Assembly: GCA_944321715.1 (NCBI GenBank)
Contig: CALUMJ010000007.1
Coordinates: 1 to 64,000 of the forward strand
DNA: 64,000 nt
Reading direction: 5' to 3'
DNA from: an uncultured Muribaculaceae bacterium
GTDB lineage: Bacteria; Bacteroidota; Bacteroidia; Bacteroidales; Muribaculaceae
Position 1 is the stretch's first letter; the number at the start of each line of letters is the position of its first letter. Position numbers and translations under genes: made by a program. The notes under the pieces are model-generated. The model had not been told where the DNA came from. It ran no database searches and saw nothing but the letters and a program-made list of their open reading frames with translations. Below, piece after piece: positions 44,338-52,718 of the stretch.

Positions 44338-45858
44338 ATGAAGTTTAAAAGTTTTTATGTTTATGCTCTGATTGCATCGGTAGCAATGTCGGCAGCGTCT
44401 TGTAGCGACGACAACAACCCATCACCCACAGTTGACTACAATTGGGGTACCGACAATGGGGCAGTGAGCTGCGACCACATCTTGTTCAACGAGGATGGCA
44501 GCGAGAATCCCGAAGGAACATACATTGGCAATGGCGACAGGGACTTTGTTTTCACTGGAACACAAACACTGCCACAAGGCACGTATGTGCTTAAAGGCTG
44601 GGTTTATATAGCCGATGGCGCACAATTGACTCTTGAGCCGGGTACAGTAATCAAGGGCGACAAGACTACTATGGCATCGCTCATCGTGGAAAAAGGTGGC
44701 AAACTTATCGCACAAGGTACGGCAAGCGAGCCGATTGTGTTCACCTCTAACGAGCCTCGTGGCAGCCGCAAGCCTGGCGACTGGGGCGGCGTGATAATCT
44801 GCGGACAGGCTCGCAACAACCAGGACGATATGCAAATCGAGGGCGGCCCGCGTAGCCATCATGGCGGTTCAAACGATGCCGACAACTCGGGCGTGCTGAG
44901 CTATGTGCGCATTGAGTTTGCTGGTTATCCTTTCCAAGCCGACCAAGAAATCAACGGCCTTACGCTGGGTTCGGTTGGTAGCGGTACACAAATCGACCAC
45001 GTGCAAGTATCGTTTAGCAACGACGACTCTTACGAATGGTTTGGTGGTACAGTAGATTGCAAGTATCTTGTTGCTTACAATGGCTGGGACGATGACTTCG
45101 ACACCGACAACGGTTTCAGCGGCAATGTTCAATTTGGCCTTGTAGTACGTAACCCTCGCCTTGCCGACACGTCAAATTCCAACAGTTTTGAATCGGACAA
45201 TTGCAGCGACGGTGCCGATGTTGAACCTTACACAACTTGCAAGTTCAGCAACATTACATTTATCGGTCCGCGCGGACGTGACAACTTTGAGAACACCACA
45301 AGCTACATCAACGGTGGCGATTACAATCCCAACAATGGTTCGGCTCTCGGCCGCTTCCAGTCGGCAATGCACATTCGCCGCGGCAGCCGCTTGAACTGCT
45401 ACAACTCGGTAGCTGTAGGTTACCCCATCGGTATCATCATCGACGGCCAGCGTGGTAACTCTGTAACCATGGCAGAAGAAAATATTCTCAAGGTGCAGAA
45501 TGTATGGTTTGCCGACATGGAAATTCTTGGCAGCGACTTCAATGGCGTTTATCAAGATGTACGCTGGGATGCTGTTAACAACGAGTTGATTGACGACACG
45601 CAATATTCTTATTCTCACGAATATTTCTTGGGACAGACAGGTAACCAAGTATCGACCGATGCATCGGCATGGATGCTTACCGACCCTGCTAACATCGGCG
45701 TGAGCGTAATGCCGCAAGCTGGCAGCCCGCTGTTGACAGCCGCTTCGTTTGACGGCATCACAGGTATGGACGAGGTAAGCTACATTGGCGCATTTGCCGC
45801 TGGTGACAACTGGCTCGAAGGTTGGACTAATTTTGACCCCAACAACACCGACTATTAA
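44338..45858 (+). CDS. beta-helix-like surface lipoprotein, receptor partner
   Basis: A 506-residue lipoprotein. Lipobox AASC at about residues 18-21 is followed by SDDNN, an acidic export signal. The middle (LTLEPGTVIKGDKTT, SLIVEKGGKLIAQGTASEPIVFTS, KPGDWGGVIICG) has the repeated turn pattern of a right-handed beta helix, with many Asn/Asp ladders further on. It is encoded just after the TonB-dependent receptor and is probably its surface substrate-binding partner in place of SusD. Homologues are sometimes mislabelled multidrug transporters. A terminator follows. Confidence 0.8.
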   Translation: MKFKSFYVYALIASVAMSAASCSDDNNPSPTVDYNWGTDNGAVSCDHILFNEDGSENPEGTYIGNGDRDFVFTGTQTLPQGTYVLKGWVYIADGAQLTLEPGTVIKGDKTTMASLIVEKGGKLIAQGTASEPIVFTSNEPRGSRKPGDWGGVIICGQARNNQDDMQIEGGPRSHHGGSNDADNSGVLSYVRIEFAGYPFQADQEINGLTLGSVGSGTQIDHVQVSFSNDDSYEWFGGTVDCKYLVAYNGWDDDFDTDNGFSGNVQFGLVVRNPRLADTSNSNSFESDNCSDGADVEPYTTCKFSNITFIGPRGRDNFENTTSYINGGDYNPNNGSALGRFQSAMHIRRGSRLNCYNSVAVGYPIGIIIDGQRGNSVTMAEENILKVQNVWFADMEILGSDFNGVYQDVRWDAVNNELIDDTQYSYSHEYFLGQTGNQVSTDASAWMLTDPANIGVSVMPQAGSPLLTAASFDGITGMDEVSYIGAFAAGDNWLEGWTNFDPNNTDY

Positions 45859-45895
45859 TCCCGTACATTGAGAAAACTACGGATATATTCAGGGT

Positions 45896-45932
45896 CGCCG
45901 TTTGCAGATGCAAGCGGCGGCTTACTTTTTTT
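45896..45932 (+). terminator. terminator of the receptor-lipoprotein unit
   Basis: CGCCGTTTGC and GCAAGCGGCG pair around AGAT, followed by GCTTACTTTTTTT. It sits between convergent genes. Confidence 0.85.
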
Positions 45933-45933
45933 A

Positions 45934-47220
45934 TCAAGGTTTTTTCATGCGGTTGATTAATATGGTAATGGCTGTCACAGCAATGAATATGCCAGTGACG
46001 ATGCGGTAACCGGTGATGGTGCTGCCGATTGCAGTTTCGTAGGGCAATATGCTGTCGAGCAGGCTTGCACAATCCCACAGTGTGGAAAATAACGTAAGGA
46101 AAGTGAGGAAGATGAGAATGTTGTTCATCTTCTTGTCGCTTGTTTTCTCTTGCTGGTTGTTGTCTTGCTCTATGATGTGGTATATCTGGTTTTTCTCTTC
46201 GTTTATTTCAAGCCCATTGTCGATGGCTTTCTGTATTTCTAAAGGCAAGAAGTTGTAGGAAATTTTGTTGAAGCAGTAAAAATGCTCAAAATCGATAAAT
46301 TGGTCAACCAATTGCGACGTGCGGCACGCGTTTTGCCTGAAAAGCAGGTTTGTGCGGTAAATGTATAGTTTGCGGAATATGGCGTGTGTGTATATCATTT
46401 CGAAGTAGTCGCTCTGCCAATTGTCGATTTGCCACTGCTTGACATTGTGCCCGACGATGGTGAACGAGTCGAGGAGCGACAAGGCTGTCCAGTTGTTGAA
46501 TACCGACAGTTTGTTGCGTGACAGAATCGATGTGTAGTATTCGCGCGAAGTTCCGTCGGGCGATGCCGTGTCGCATGAGCCGATGGGGGCAAATGTTCCA
46601 ATCTCAAACAGCAGTTGCTGTCCGGCATCATATTCGACAGGTGTCGTAGTGAGTGCAATCTGGAAAATCTTGAATTTATTGCCGTTCTCGATTAATTGTT
46701 GGTAGCTGTTGTTGGTGCAATCGTCGGTTGTTGCGGTGTCGTGGGATGAATATTCGGTATGCAGTGCATCGAGCATATCCATCACGGCAAACCATTCCCG
46801 TGATATTGCATCGTGGTCGTAGCGCGTGATGTTGCGCAGAATGGACATTGATGCTGTTACGTCGTCGGCATCCGCATCGGTTTGCTCGATGCGCATTGAG
46901 TAGAGCAGCAGTTTGCAAGGCATTTCGTAAAGAGTCACGTCGGTGACAGTTACAGTGTGCATTTTCCTGCCGAAAAGCGATAGTGTAACTGGAGTGCCGA
47001 GTGTTTTGCGGTATTTCGTCACGCTACGTTCGTTGTGCTTGGCAGCGGTCTGGTGGCAGAATGCTACAAACTCGGGGTAATAAAAGTTGCTGTATGCGCC
47101 ATAGTCTTTGTCTGTACAGAAAATCCGTTTCCAGCCGCTGGCTTCCAATTCATGCTGTTGCAGGTTACGTGAAGTGGAAAAATATCCGCACAAGTATGCA
47201 ATGTGTGTCTTTAAAATCAT
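45934..47220 (-). CDS. membrane protein with CorA-like C-terminal two-TM module
   Basis: A 428-residue protein of no family I can name. The first ~350 residues are soluble and helical/beta mixed. Near the C-terminus an acidic helix (EEKNQIYHIIEQDNNQQEKT) leads into TM1 (MNNILIFLTFLTLFSTLW), a short loop (DSILPYE) and TM2 (ITGYRIVTGIFIAVTAITIL), ending INRMKKP. This is the layout of CorA-type channels, but the GMN signature is missing. A perfect promoter (TTTG, 20 nt, TACATTTG) lies at 47273-47304, so the in-frame TTG at 47289 is excluded and ATG 47220 is used. It is divergent from the STAND NTPase gene; pairing as effector and sensor is inference. Confidence 0.65.
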   Translation of the reverse strand: MILKTHIAYLCGYFSTSRNLQQHELEASGWKRIFCTDKDYGAYSNFYYPEFVAFCHQTAAKHNERSVTKYRKTLGTPVTLSLFGRKMHTVTVTDVTLYEMPCKLLLYSMRIEQTDADADDVTASMSILRNITRYDHDAISREWFAVMDMLDALHTEYSSHDTATTDDCTNNSYQQLIENGNKFKIFQIALTTTPVEYDAGQQLLFEIGTFAPIGSCDTASPDGTSREYYTSILSRNKLSVFNNWTALSLLDSFTIVGHNVKQWQIDNWQSDYFEMIYTHAIFRKLYIYRTNLLFRQNACRTSQLVDQFIDFEHFYCFNKISYNFLPLEIQKAIDNGLEINEEKNQIYHIIEQDNNQQEKTSDKKMNNILIFLTFLTLFSTLWDCASLLDSILPYETAIGSTITGYRIVTGIFIAVTAITILINRMKKP

Positions 47221-47272
47221 GTCGTCAAGGTTTATGTTGCTGCCGATGTGGTGTGGCAGTGGTTGTTCTAAA

Positions 47273-47304
47273 CAAATGTATGTTAACAAAGTTGATTTTG
47301 CAAA
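47273..47304 (-). promoter_or_regulatory. promoter of the CorA-like gene
   Basis: On the minus strand TTTG at 47304-47301, a 20-nt spacer and a perfect -7 box TACATTTG at 47280-47273. The fold-back element ends 9 bases upstream of it. Confidence 0.8.
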
Positions 47305-47312
47305 AGAATAAT

Positions 47313-47516
47313 TTTAAGGGATGTCCTATAAATTATGTCGAGGCGATTTTTGTTTTTTAGCGAGTGACAGTTTGCAAGGTGAAGAGGGAGTATAGCGAGC
47401 TATACGACCGATGAAACTTGGCAAAATGCCGCAGCTAAAAACAAAAAGCGACCAAAATACAAATATATAAAAAATATCCATATTTTAATTTCAGAATTTA
47501 TAGGACATCCCTTAAA
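47313..47516. mobile_element. 204-bp fold-back element (MITE-like)
   Basis: Perfect 22-bp terminal inverted repeats (TTTAAGGGATGTCCTATAAA... at the left, its inverse at the right). Nested inner arms GATTTTTGTTTTTTAGC and GCTAAAAACAAAAAGCG make most of the element fold back. Both edges read TTAA, compatible with a TTAA or TA target duplication. It has no coding frame, so a transposase elsewhere would be needed. It fills the divergent gap between the CorA-like and STAND genes. Confidence 0.8.
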
Positions 47517-47520
47517 TTTG
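47513..47520 (+). promoter_or_regulatory. -7 element of the STAND gene, partly inside the fold-back element
   Basis: TAAATTTG is a perfect TAnnTTTG. Its first four bases are the right terminal repeat of the element. The start codon lies 25 bases downstream. A good TTG at -33 is not obvious. Confidence 0.5.
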
Positions 47521-47544
47521 TATAAATGAATTTGTACAGCAAAA

Positions 47545-50500
47545 ATGGATTATACCTTTCTGCACGAGTATCAGGCCGACGACAAGCAGCGGTATTGCGA
47601 TGTGTTAGACCAGTGCATCGACAAGTTGCCCTATACGTTGGCTGCACCTATAGGTAACGTTTGCCTTGAGGTGGGGCGTGGAAATTATGGCAAAGCCATG
47701 AACTATATGCTCGACTTTTTCGAGATAACCACGCAATATCTTTTCTGTGTGCTTTATGCCAAGTTGGCGGCGAAGTATGAGAAAGACGGGTCGGCACGGG
47801 CTGTCGAGCTGCACAAATTTATTAACAAGATTGACAACAAACGGCCTTTGGCTTTTGGCGATTGGGTTAACGACCTGTTTTGCCCTATGGTTGGGCTTGC
47901 TGTAAAGGAATTTCCCGACGATGCACTGTGCATGTCGTTGCAGGCCAATGTGGTGAACCGCAAGCGAAACATATTGCTTGGCGACAAGCGCAATCCCAGC
48001 GTGGTGAATATCCGCAATCGTTACAAGGGGCACACTACAACGTTGTCGGAGGCTCTGTATCACGATGTGGTGTTCACTCTCGAAGAGCGTATGCTCGTGC
48101 TGGCATCGGCATTGTTGCCGCTTGGCGACTGGCATTTTGTTTCATGCCTTGAAGACAAATGCTTGTCGCTTAATGGAATGCACCCATCGGTCATATCACA
48201 TAACAAAGTGCCTGTGGCAATGTTGCCGGGGCATTATTATATATCGACACGACCTTTAGATGAGGTTGCAAGTGCCGACATGCTCGATTTGTTCCCGTTG
48301 GTGCATTGCAACGAGAAGGGGCATGTGTATGTGTTCCAGTCGCTTAAAGGCGAGTATGTAACGTTTGTGTCGTCGAGTGTCGATGCGCTGAATGTCGAAG
48401 ACGATTGCTACAACGAATACTTTGATGCCTATTTCCAGAAAATCTTGCCGACATTTGATGTGGCTAAAGACCTGAACTGGGATGCCTACAAAGATTTGAT
48501 GCGGCGAGAGTCTAACCGCTTCTTGGCGCAAGCATATAGCGAGAAGAAGTATAATGCCGAGCTGTTTGTTGACCAGAAACGGCTCAGCCGCTATTTGCAG
48601 GAGTTTATTGAGAGCGACAAGACGCTTTTCCCGTTGCTTGGCGAGGCTGGCCAAGGGAAAACCAACCAATTATGCTACTGGACCGAAAGCCGCATAGGCG
48701 AGGGTAGGGCGGTATTGACACTGCCGTGTGCCAATTTTGCTGGTATGACGCTCGAAGAGAGATTAAAAAGTGTGTTTGGCACGAGTGTGCGCCGCCCCAT
48801 AGGCAAGTTGCTCGGCGATATACAGCAAAAGGCCGACAATGCCGGCGAAGAGGTGTGCATATTTTTTGATGCAATCAACGAATGCCTTGCATACGGCGAT
48901 GGCAATGAAGACACACAAAGCCCGTTGTTGCTGTATAACGACATCAAGCAGATGCTTGTGCGGGAAGAATATACACGCATCAAGGTATTATTCACGTGCC
49001 GTAGCTACACGTGGAAAAATTTGCTGCAACCAGGAAGCCGTGGGCACGAAAGCATGATGTTCACACAGGGCAACGAAGATGATTTCGCTGTCAGGGGATT
49101 CGATGATGAGGAATTGCGGTCGGCATACGATATATACGGCCAGCTTTATCAGATGCAGACATCGTTTGCCGAGTTAAGGCGCAACGTGGTAATAAGGCTC
49201 AAAGACCCGTTGGTACTGAAAATGGCTTGTACCAATTACTTGAATGCAGCCATGCCCATCGATACTATCAAATTTACTTCGTTGTCGCTCTTCCACAAAA
49301 TGTGGACCGATGTGGGGAATTCATACGCAGGGCGGCGGCAGTGTGAAATACTCGGTGAGATTGCCCGTTACATGCTCGGGAAGTATGAGCAGGGTGTGCA
49401 GGTCGATAGCGTGCAAGTGGCCGAATTGGAATCGGCGTATATCGACGAGCAGTCGGAGCTGCACGTTTTGGCAGGATTGGTATATAAGAAAGATGGCATA
49501 AGTGTTGCCTACGGCGAATTGCTTAATAAGCCCGAACGACCCATATTGCGCAGCGTGGAAGCCGCCGATGGCCGAGGGCGCAGCATACAGTTTATTTACG
49601 AGCGATTCTTGGAATATATGCTTGCTATCACGTTTGTCGGCAACGAAACGGGGAAAATGGAGCATCGGCAATGCCCAATACCGGCCGAAGTGTATATCGA
49701 CAAGTTGCATAACGGGGCGACCAACGTGGTGTTTATCGGGGCATTGCGCAATGGATTGTTGCTCGACTACCTGCGCACCGGTAGCACGGCCACTATCATA
49801 GACTTGGCGAGCAAGTATAGCGACGATTACGATGTGATGCACCTGCTGACCGAGGTGATGGACACGCTCGTGAGGGAGAATTACGAAACGCAATTGTTTG
49901 CCTTGATTGACGACTTGATAAACAAGAAGTTGCCCGATGATACACGGTTGGTGGCGCAGTTCAACAAGATAGATGGTGCAATAGCCGATGGTAAAGCTGG
50001 CGAAGACGCAATGCTGCAATACAGGGAGTTGTATGAACAGTTGTCGCCCATCATCAAGTTGCGCAGGCTGGCGTTGGTCGGTCTGTTGAATGGCGTTTTC
50101 CTCACCGATTATTTCAACGAGGGATTGTATTCGGTCAGCCCTATGAAATTCTTGTGGCGGCTGATGGCCGAGCCAATCGGCGATGTGAAGAATGATGCCT
50201 GCATGTATGTTTACTACTTGAGCAATAAGAAATATACGCAAGGATTGTTGCCGCTCAAAGAAAACTTGTGCGAGCTGGTGGTGGGTGATATGTTTGATGC
50301 CATAAAGAGCGGCAGCATATTGCGAATGCTGTGCAATGGGCGGGTTCGCAAGCAGAATGTCGTGTTCATAGAAACCTCTATACGCCTGTGCGTGCTTATG
50401 ATAATTGACACGCTGCTTACGGGTGAAGATGATGACGCACGTGTGAAGCGGCTTTTAGGCGAGGTGACGGCACTTGTGAAGCATCTCACGTGCAACTTTG

Positions 50501-51717
50501 TGCTGGTGCGCCTGTTGGTGCCGTTCTTTCAGATTGCCTTGCGGCGCCAGCTTACATTCCAGACCGATTATGTGAACAATATCATAGAATACCAGACATT
50601 CTGGGACGATACTGTCGTTCCTATGGCCGATGATGGTAGTGGGCGGTGGAACAGGGAATATTTCAGGCATTTGCTTGAAAATGTGTTTGCCCCTTACGTC
50701 GATGGCGACAGGGAGCGCACGGTTGCAGGATTTGCCAAGTGCCGGGATATGGTATTGTCGGCATATATGTGTGGCGACAGTTTCAGTTATTTCATGCTCG
50801 AAAGGTTGTTGGTGATTGTAGGGTCGGCAAGTATCGAGGCTCTGAGGCCTGTATTCGACAGGTTCTTTTCCGACGAATTTCGTGGTAGCAAGTGGTTTGA
50901 CTATTCGCAGATGTCGATGCTTTACATCCTTTATCAGCTCGAAGTTAATTCACCGTGTATGCTCGATGGCGTGCAACGCATTTATGCGCGCGAGAGCAAG
51001 GACTGGACTTACCGTTGCCGGGGCTTCTTTGCCGCCCGCAACAGCCACAAGGCCAACGCTGCGGGTGTATATAAGCGCAACGTGATGAATTGGTATTGCG
51101 TGGTATATTGCCACCACAGTGGCGACAATGTGCCGCACGGCGGCGATGAACGTTGCGTGCCGGCATTTTATGAGCTGCTTGAGGTGGCGATGAGTGATGG
51201 CGACAAAGAACTGCTTTACCACCTGCTGGAAAATATCTCGGAACTGATTACCGACCACGGATATATCGCTACGGCGTTGAGCCTGCTGAAATATATTTTG
51301 GAATATTACGACAGCGCCGAAAAGGTCGCGCAAATCGACGGCACGACGCTCAAGCGCGGCTGGATGCACCGCAAGCCGCTTGCCGAGGTTGTGGGTAACG
51401 TGCTTGCCACGGCCAAGAATTACTTTCCACAACAAGTCGATGCGTTTATCAAGAAAGATTTGCTCGGGCTTGGCTTCCCTGGCATTTCAAAGTATAGGGA
51501 GGAAATATTGAACTATAATCCGAGTGGCGAAACGCTTTCCGACTTGTTCACGCACCGGTTTGGCAACTTCTTGATGTGGTCGTTGCTGCACGAGGAGGCG
51601 GTGGATAGTTTCGCTTGCGAGGCAATGTTGGCGGCTCCCGATGCCGACAATTGCTTCAAGTGGTTCAACCGGGTGGTGAAGATTTTGTTCCGCCACTTGT
51701 TCAATGTGAAATTGTAA
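47545..51717 (+). CDS. large STAND/NACHT-like NTPase
   Basis: A 1390-residue protein. Residues 1 to about 330 are an N-terminal region without a family I can name. The P-loop LLGEAGQGKTNQ is centred on residues 366-373, and the Walker B VCIFFDAINEC on about 437-447, the D-A-x-x-E form of NACHT/STAND proteins. A sensor-like KVLFTCRSYTW lies at about 485, and a helical lid and winged-helix-like region runs to about 650. The remaining 740 residues look alpha-helical with no clear repeat. No membrane segment is visible. Many bacterial proteins of this build sense phage and trigger cell death; here that is inference from architecture and from the divergent CorA-like gene. GDPD follows after 13 bases. 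Confidence 0.75.
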   Translation: MDYTFLHEYQADDKQRYCDVLDQCIDKLPYTLAAPIGNVCLEVGRGNYGKAMNYMLDFFEITTQYLFCVLYAKLAAKYEKDGSARAVELHKFINKIDNKRPLAFGDWVNDLFCPMVGLAVKEFPDDALCMSLQANVVNRKRNILLGDKRNPSVVNIRNRYKGHTTTLSEALYHDVVFTLEERMLVLASALLPLGDWHFVSCLEDKCLSLNGMHPSVISHNKVPVAMLPGHYYISTRPLDEVASADMLDLFPLVHCNEKGHVYVFQSLKGEYVTFVSSSVDALNVEDDCYNEYFDAYFQKILPTFDVAKDLNWDAYKDLMRRESNRFLAQAYSEKKYNAELFVDQKRLSRYLQEFIESDKTLFPLLGEAGQGKTNQLCYWTESRIGEGRAVLTLPCANFAGMTLEERLKSVFGTSVRRPIGKLLGDIQQKADNAGEEVCIFFDAINECLAYGDGNEDTQSPLLLYNDIKQMLVREEYTRIKVLFTCRSYTWKNLLQPGSRGHESMMFTQGNEDDFAVRGFDDEELRSAYDIYGQLYQMQTSFAELRRNVVIRLKDPLVLKMACTNYLNAAMPIDTIKFTSLSLFHKMWTDVGNSYAGRRQCEILGEIARYMLGKYEQGVQVDSVQVAELESAYIDEQSELHVLAGLVYKKDGISVAYGELLNKPERPILRSVEAADGRGRSIQFIYERFLEYMLAITFVGNETGKMEHRQCPIPAEVYIDKLHNGATNVVFIGALRNGLLLDYLRTGSTATIIDLASKYSDDYDVMHLLTEVMDTLVRENYETQLFALIDDLINKKLPDDTRLVAQFNKIDGAIADGKAGEDAMLQYRELYEQLSPIIKLRRLALVGLLNGVFLTDYFNEGLYSVSPMKFLWRLMAEPIGDVKNDACMYVYYLSNKKYTQGLLPLKENLCELVVGDMFDAIKSGSILRMLCNGRVRKQNVVFIETSIRLCVLMIIDTLLTGEDDDARVKRLLGEVTALVKHLTCNFVLVRLLVPFFQIALRRQLTFQTDYVNNIIEYQTFWDDTVVPMADDGSGRWNREYFRHLLENVFAPYVDGDRERTVAGFAKCRDMVLSAYMCGDSFSYFMLERLLVIVGSASIEALRPVFDRFFSDEFRGSKWFDYSQMSMLYILYQLEVNSPCMLDGVQRIYARESKDWTYRCRGFFAARNSHKANAAGVYKRNVMNWYCVVYCHHSGDNVPHGGDERCVPAFYELLEVAMSDGDKELLYHLLENISELITDHGYIATALSLLKYILEYYDSAEKVAQIDGTTLKRGWMHRKPLAEVVGNVLATAKNYFPQQVDAFIKKDLLGLGFPGISKYREEILNYNPSGETLSDLFTHRFGNFLMWSLLHEEAVDSFACEAMLAAPDADNCFKWFNRVVKILFRHLFNVKL

Positions 51718-51730
51718 AGATATTTATAGG

Positions 51731-52582
51731 ATGAAAAAAATTGTAAGGAAATCAATGTTGGTAATCTTGTTGGTAGTAGCCGTGGTGCTGGTTTATTTGT
51801 TTTCGGCGATTGCACCGGGATTGGTTGCGAAGCGTGGGTTTGACATAGACGGGCACAATGGTTGCCTGCTTGTGGCGCACCGCGGCGGCGCGGGACTTGG
51901 TATAGAGAACACGCTCGACTGTATAGCACGTGGAATGGAAACACGTGCCGACATGATTGAGATTGATATTCACCTCACTAAGGACGGGCATATAGTGGTG
52001 TGCCACGACCAGAGCGTTGACCGCATGACCGATGGCGAGGGGCTAATCCGCGACATGACGCTTGCCGAGTTGCGGCGGTTGAATGTGGTGGATGCCGATG
52101 ACAATCCCACTGGCTATAGAATACCTACACTCGAAGAAGTGCTCGACTTGGTGGACGGACACAAAAAATTGCTTATTGAAATCAAGCGCACGGGGGGCAT
52201 ATATGCCGGTATCGAGGCTCAATTGGTGGAAATGCTCCACGACCACGACGCACTCGGCTGGTGCGTGGTGCAATCGTTCAACGACTCGGTGCTTGACAAT
52301 ATCCATGCCATCGACCCTGACATAAGGCTCGAAAAATTGCTGTTTTGCAAGTTGCCTTTGCTGCCGGTTATTTTCGATGGCACATTCCAGCGTTACGACC
52401 TCCAGCGTTACAGCTACATCAAGTCGTTCAACTTCTACTATTTGGCGGCTTCCGACGGATTAATCGACGAGTTGCACCGCAACGGTCGCGAAGTGAAAGT
52501 GTGGACACTCCAAGGTCCCGACAGCACCCCCGACCTCCCATACGACGGAGTAATCAGCGACCGCCCCGACCTGTTCGATTGA
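51731..52582 (+). CDS. glycerophosphodiester phosphodiesterase, membrane-anchored
   Basis: A 283-residue GDPD. An N-terminal hydrophobic segment (SMLVILLVVAVVLVYLFSAI, about 7-26) anchors it. The catalytic barrel shows VAHRGGAGLGIENT (His, Glu; about 53-66), MIEIDIHLTKDGHIVVCHD (Glu, Asp, His; about 77-95) and LLIEIKRTGG (about 148). It would hydrolyse glycerophosphodiesters to glycerol 3-phosphate and an alcohol. Its closeness to the STAND gene suggests shared transcription, but a link in function is not implied by sequence. Confidence 0.9.
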   Translation: MKKIVRKSMLVILLVVAVVLVYLFSAIAPGLVAKRGFDIDGHNGCLLVAHRGGAGLGIENTLDCIARGMETRADMIEIDIHLTKDGHIVVCHDQSVDRMTDGEGLIRDMTLAELRRLNVVDADDNPTGYRIPTLEEVLDLVDGHKKLLIEIKRTGGIYAGIEAQLVEMLHDHDALGWCVVQSFNDSVLDNIHAIDPDIRLEKLLFCKLPLLPVIFDGTFQRYDLQRYSYIKSFNFYYLAASDGLIDELHRNGREVKVWTLQGPDSTPDLPYDGVISDRPDLFD

Positions 52583-52618
52583 CCTGTTGACATGTTACGC
52601 ATTTTGTGGACTATGGGG

Positions 52619-52648
52619 TTGTGGATTGGATAAAAGTTGTTAACTTTG
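52619..52648 (+). promoter_or_regulatory. promoter of the kinase-FGE gene
   Basis: TTG at 52619-52621, a 19-nt spacer and a perfect -7 box TAACTTTG at 52641-52648. Confidence 0.8.
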
Positions 52649-52718
52649 TGTGTGCCGCCTGTCGGGTGTCTTTTTGAGGGGCGACGCAGATTGTTACATG
52701 AAATTAACTTGATAAGCT

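Noticed and set aside
45934..47220. Annotating the membrane protein as a CorA magnesium transporter
   Set aside because: The GMN signature after TM1 is missing and the soluble part does not resemble the CorA funnel; only the two-TM layout is similar.
47221..47289. TTG 47289 as start of the CorA-like protein
   Set aside because: It lies upstream of the perfect -7 box at 47280-47273, so the transcript would begin after it; ATG 47220 was used.
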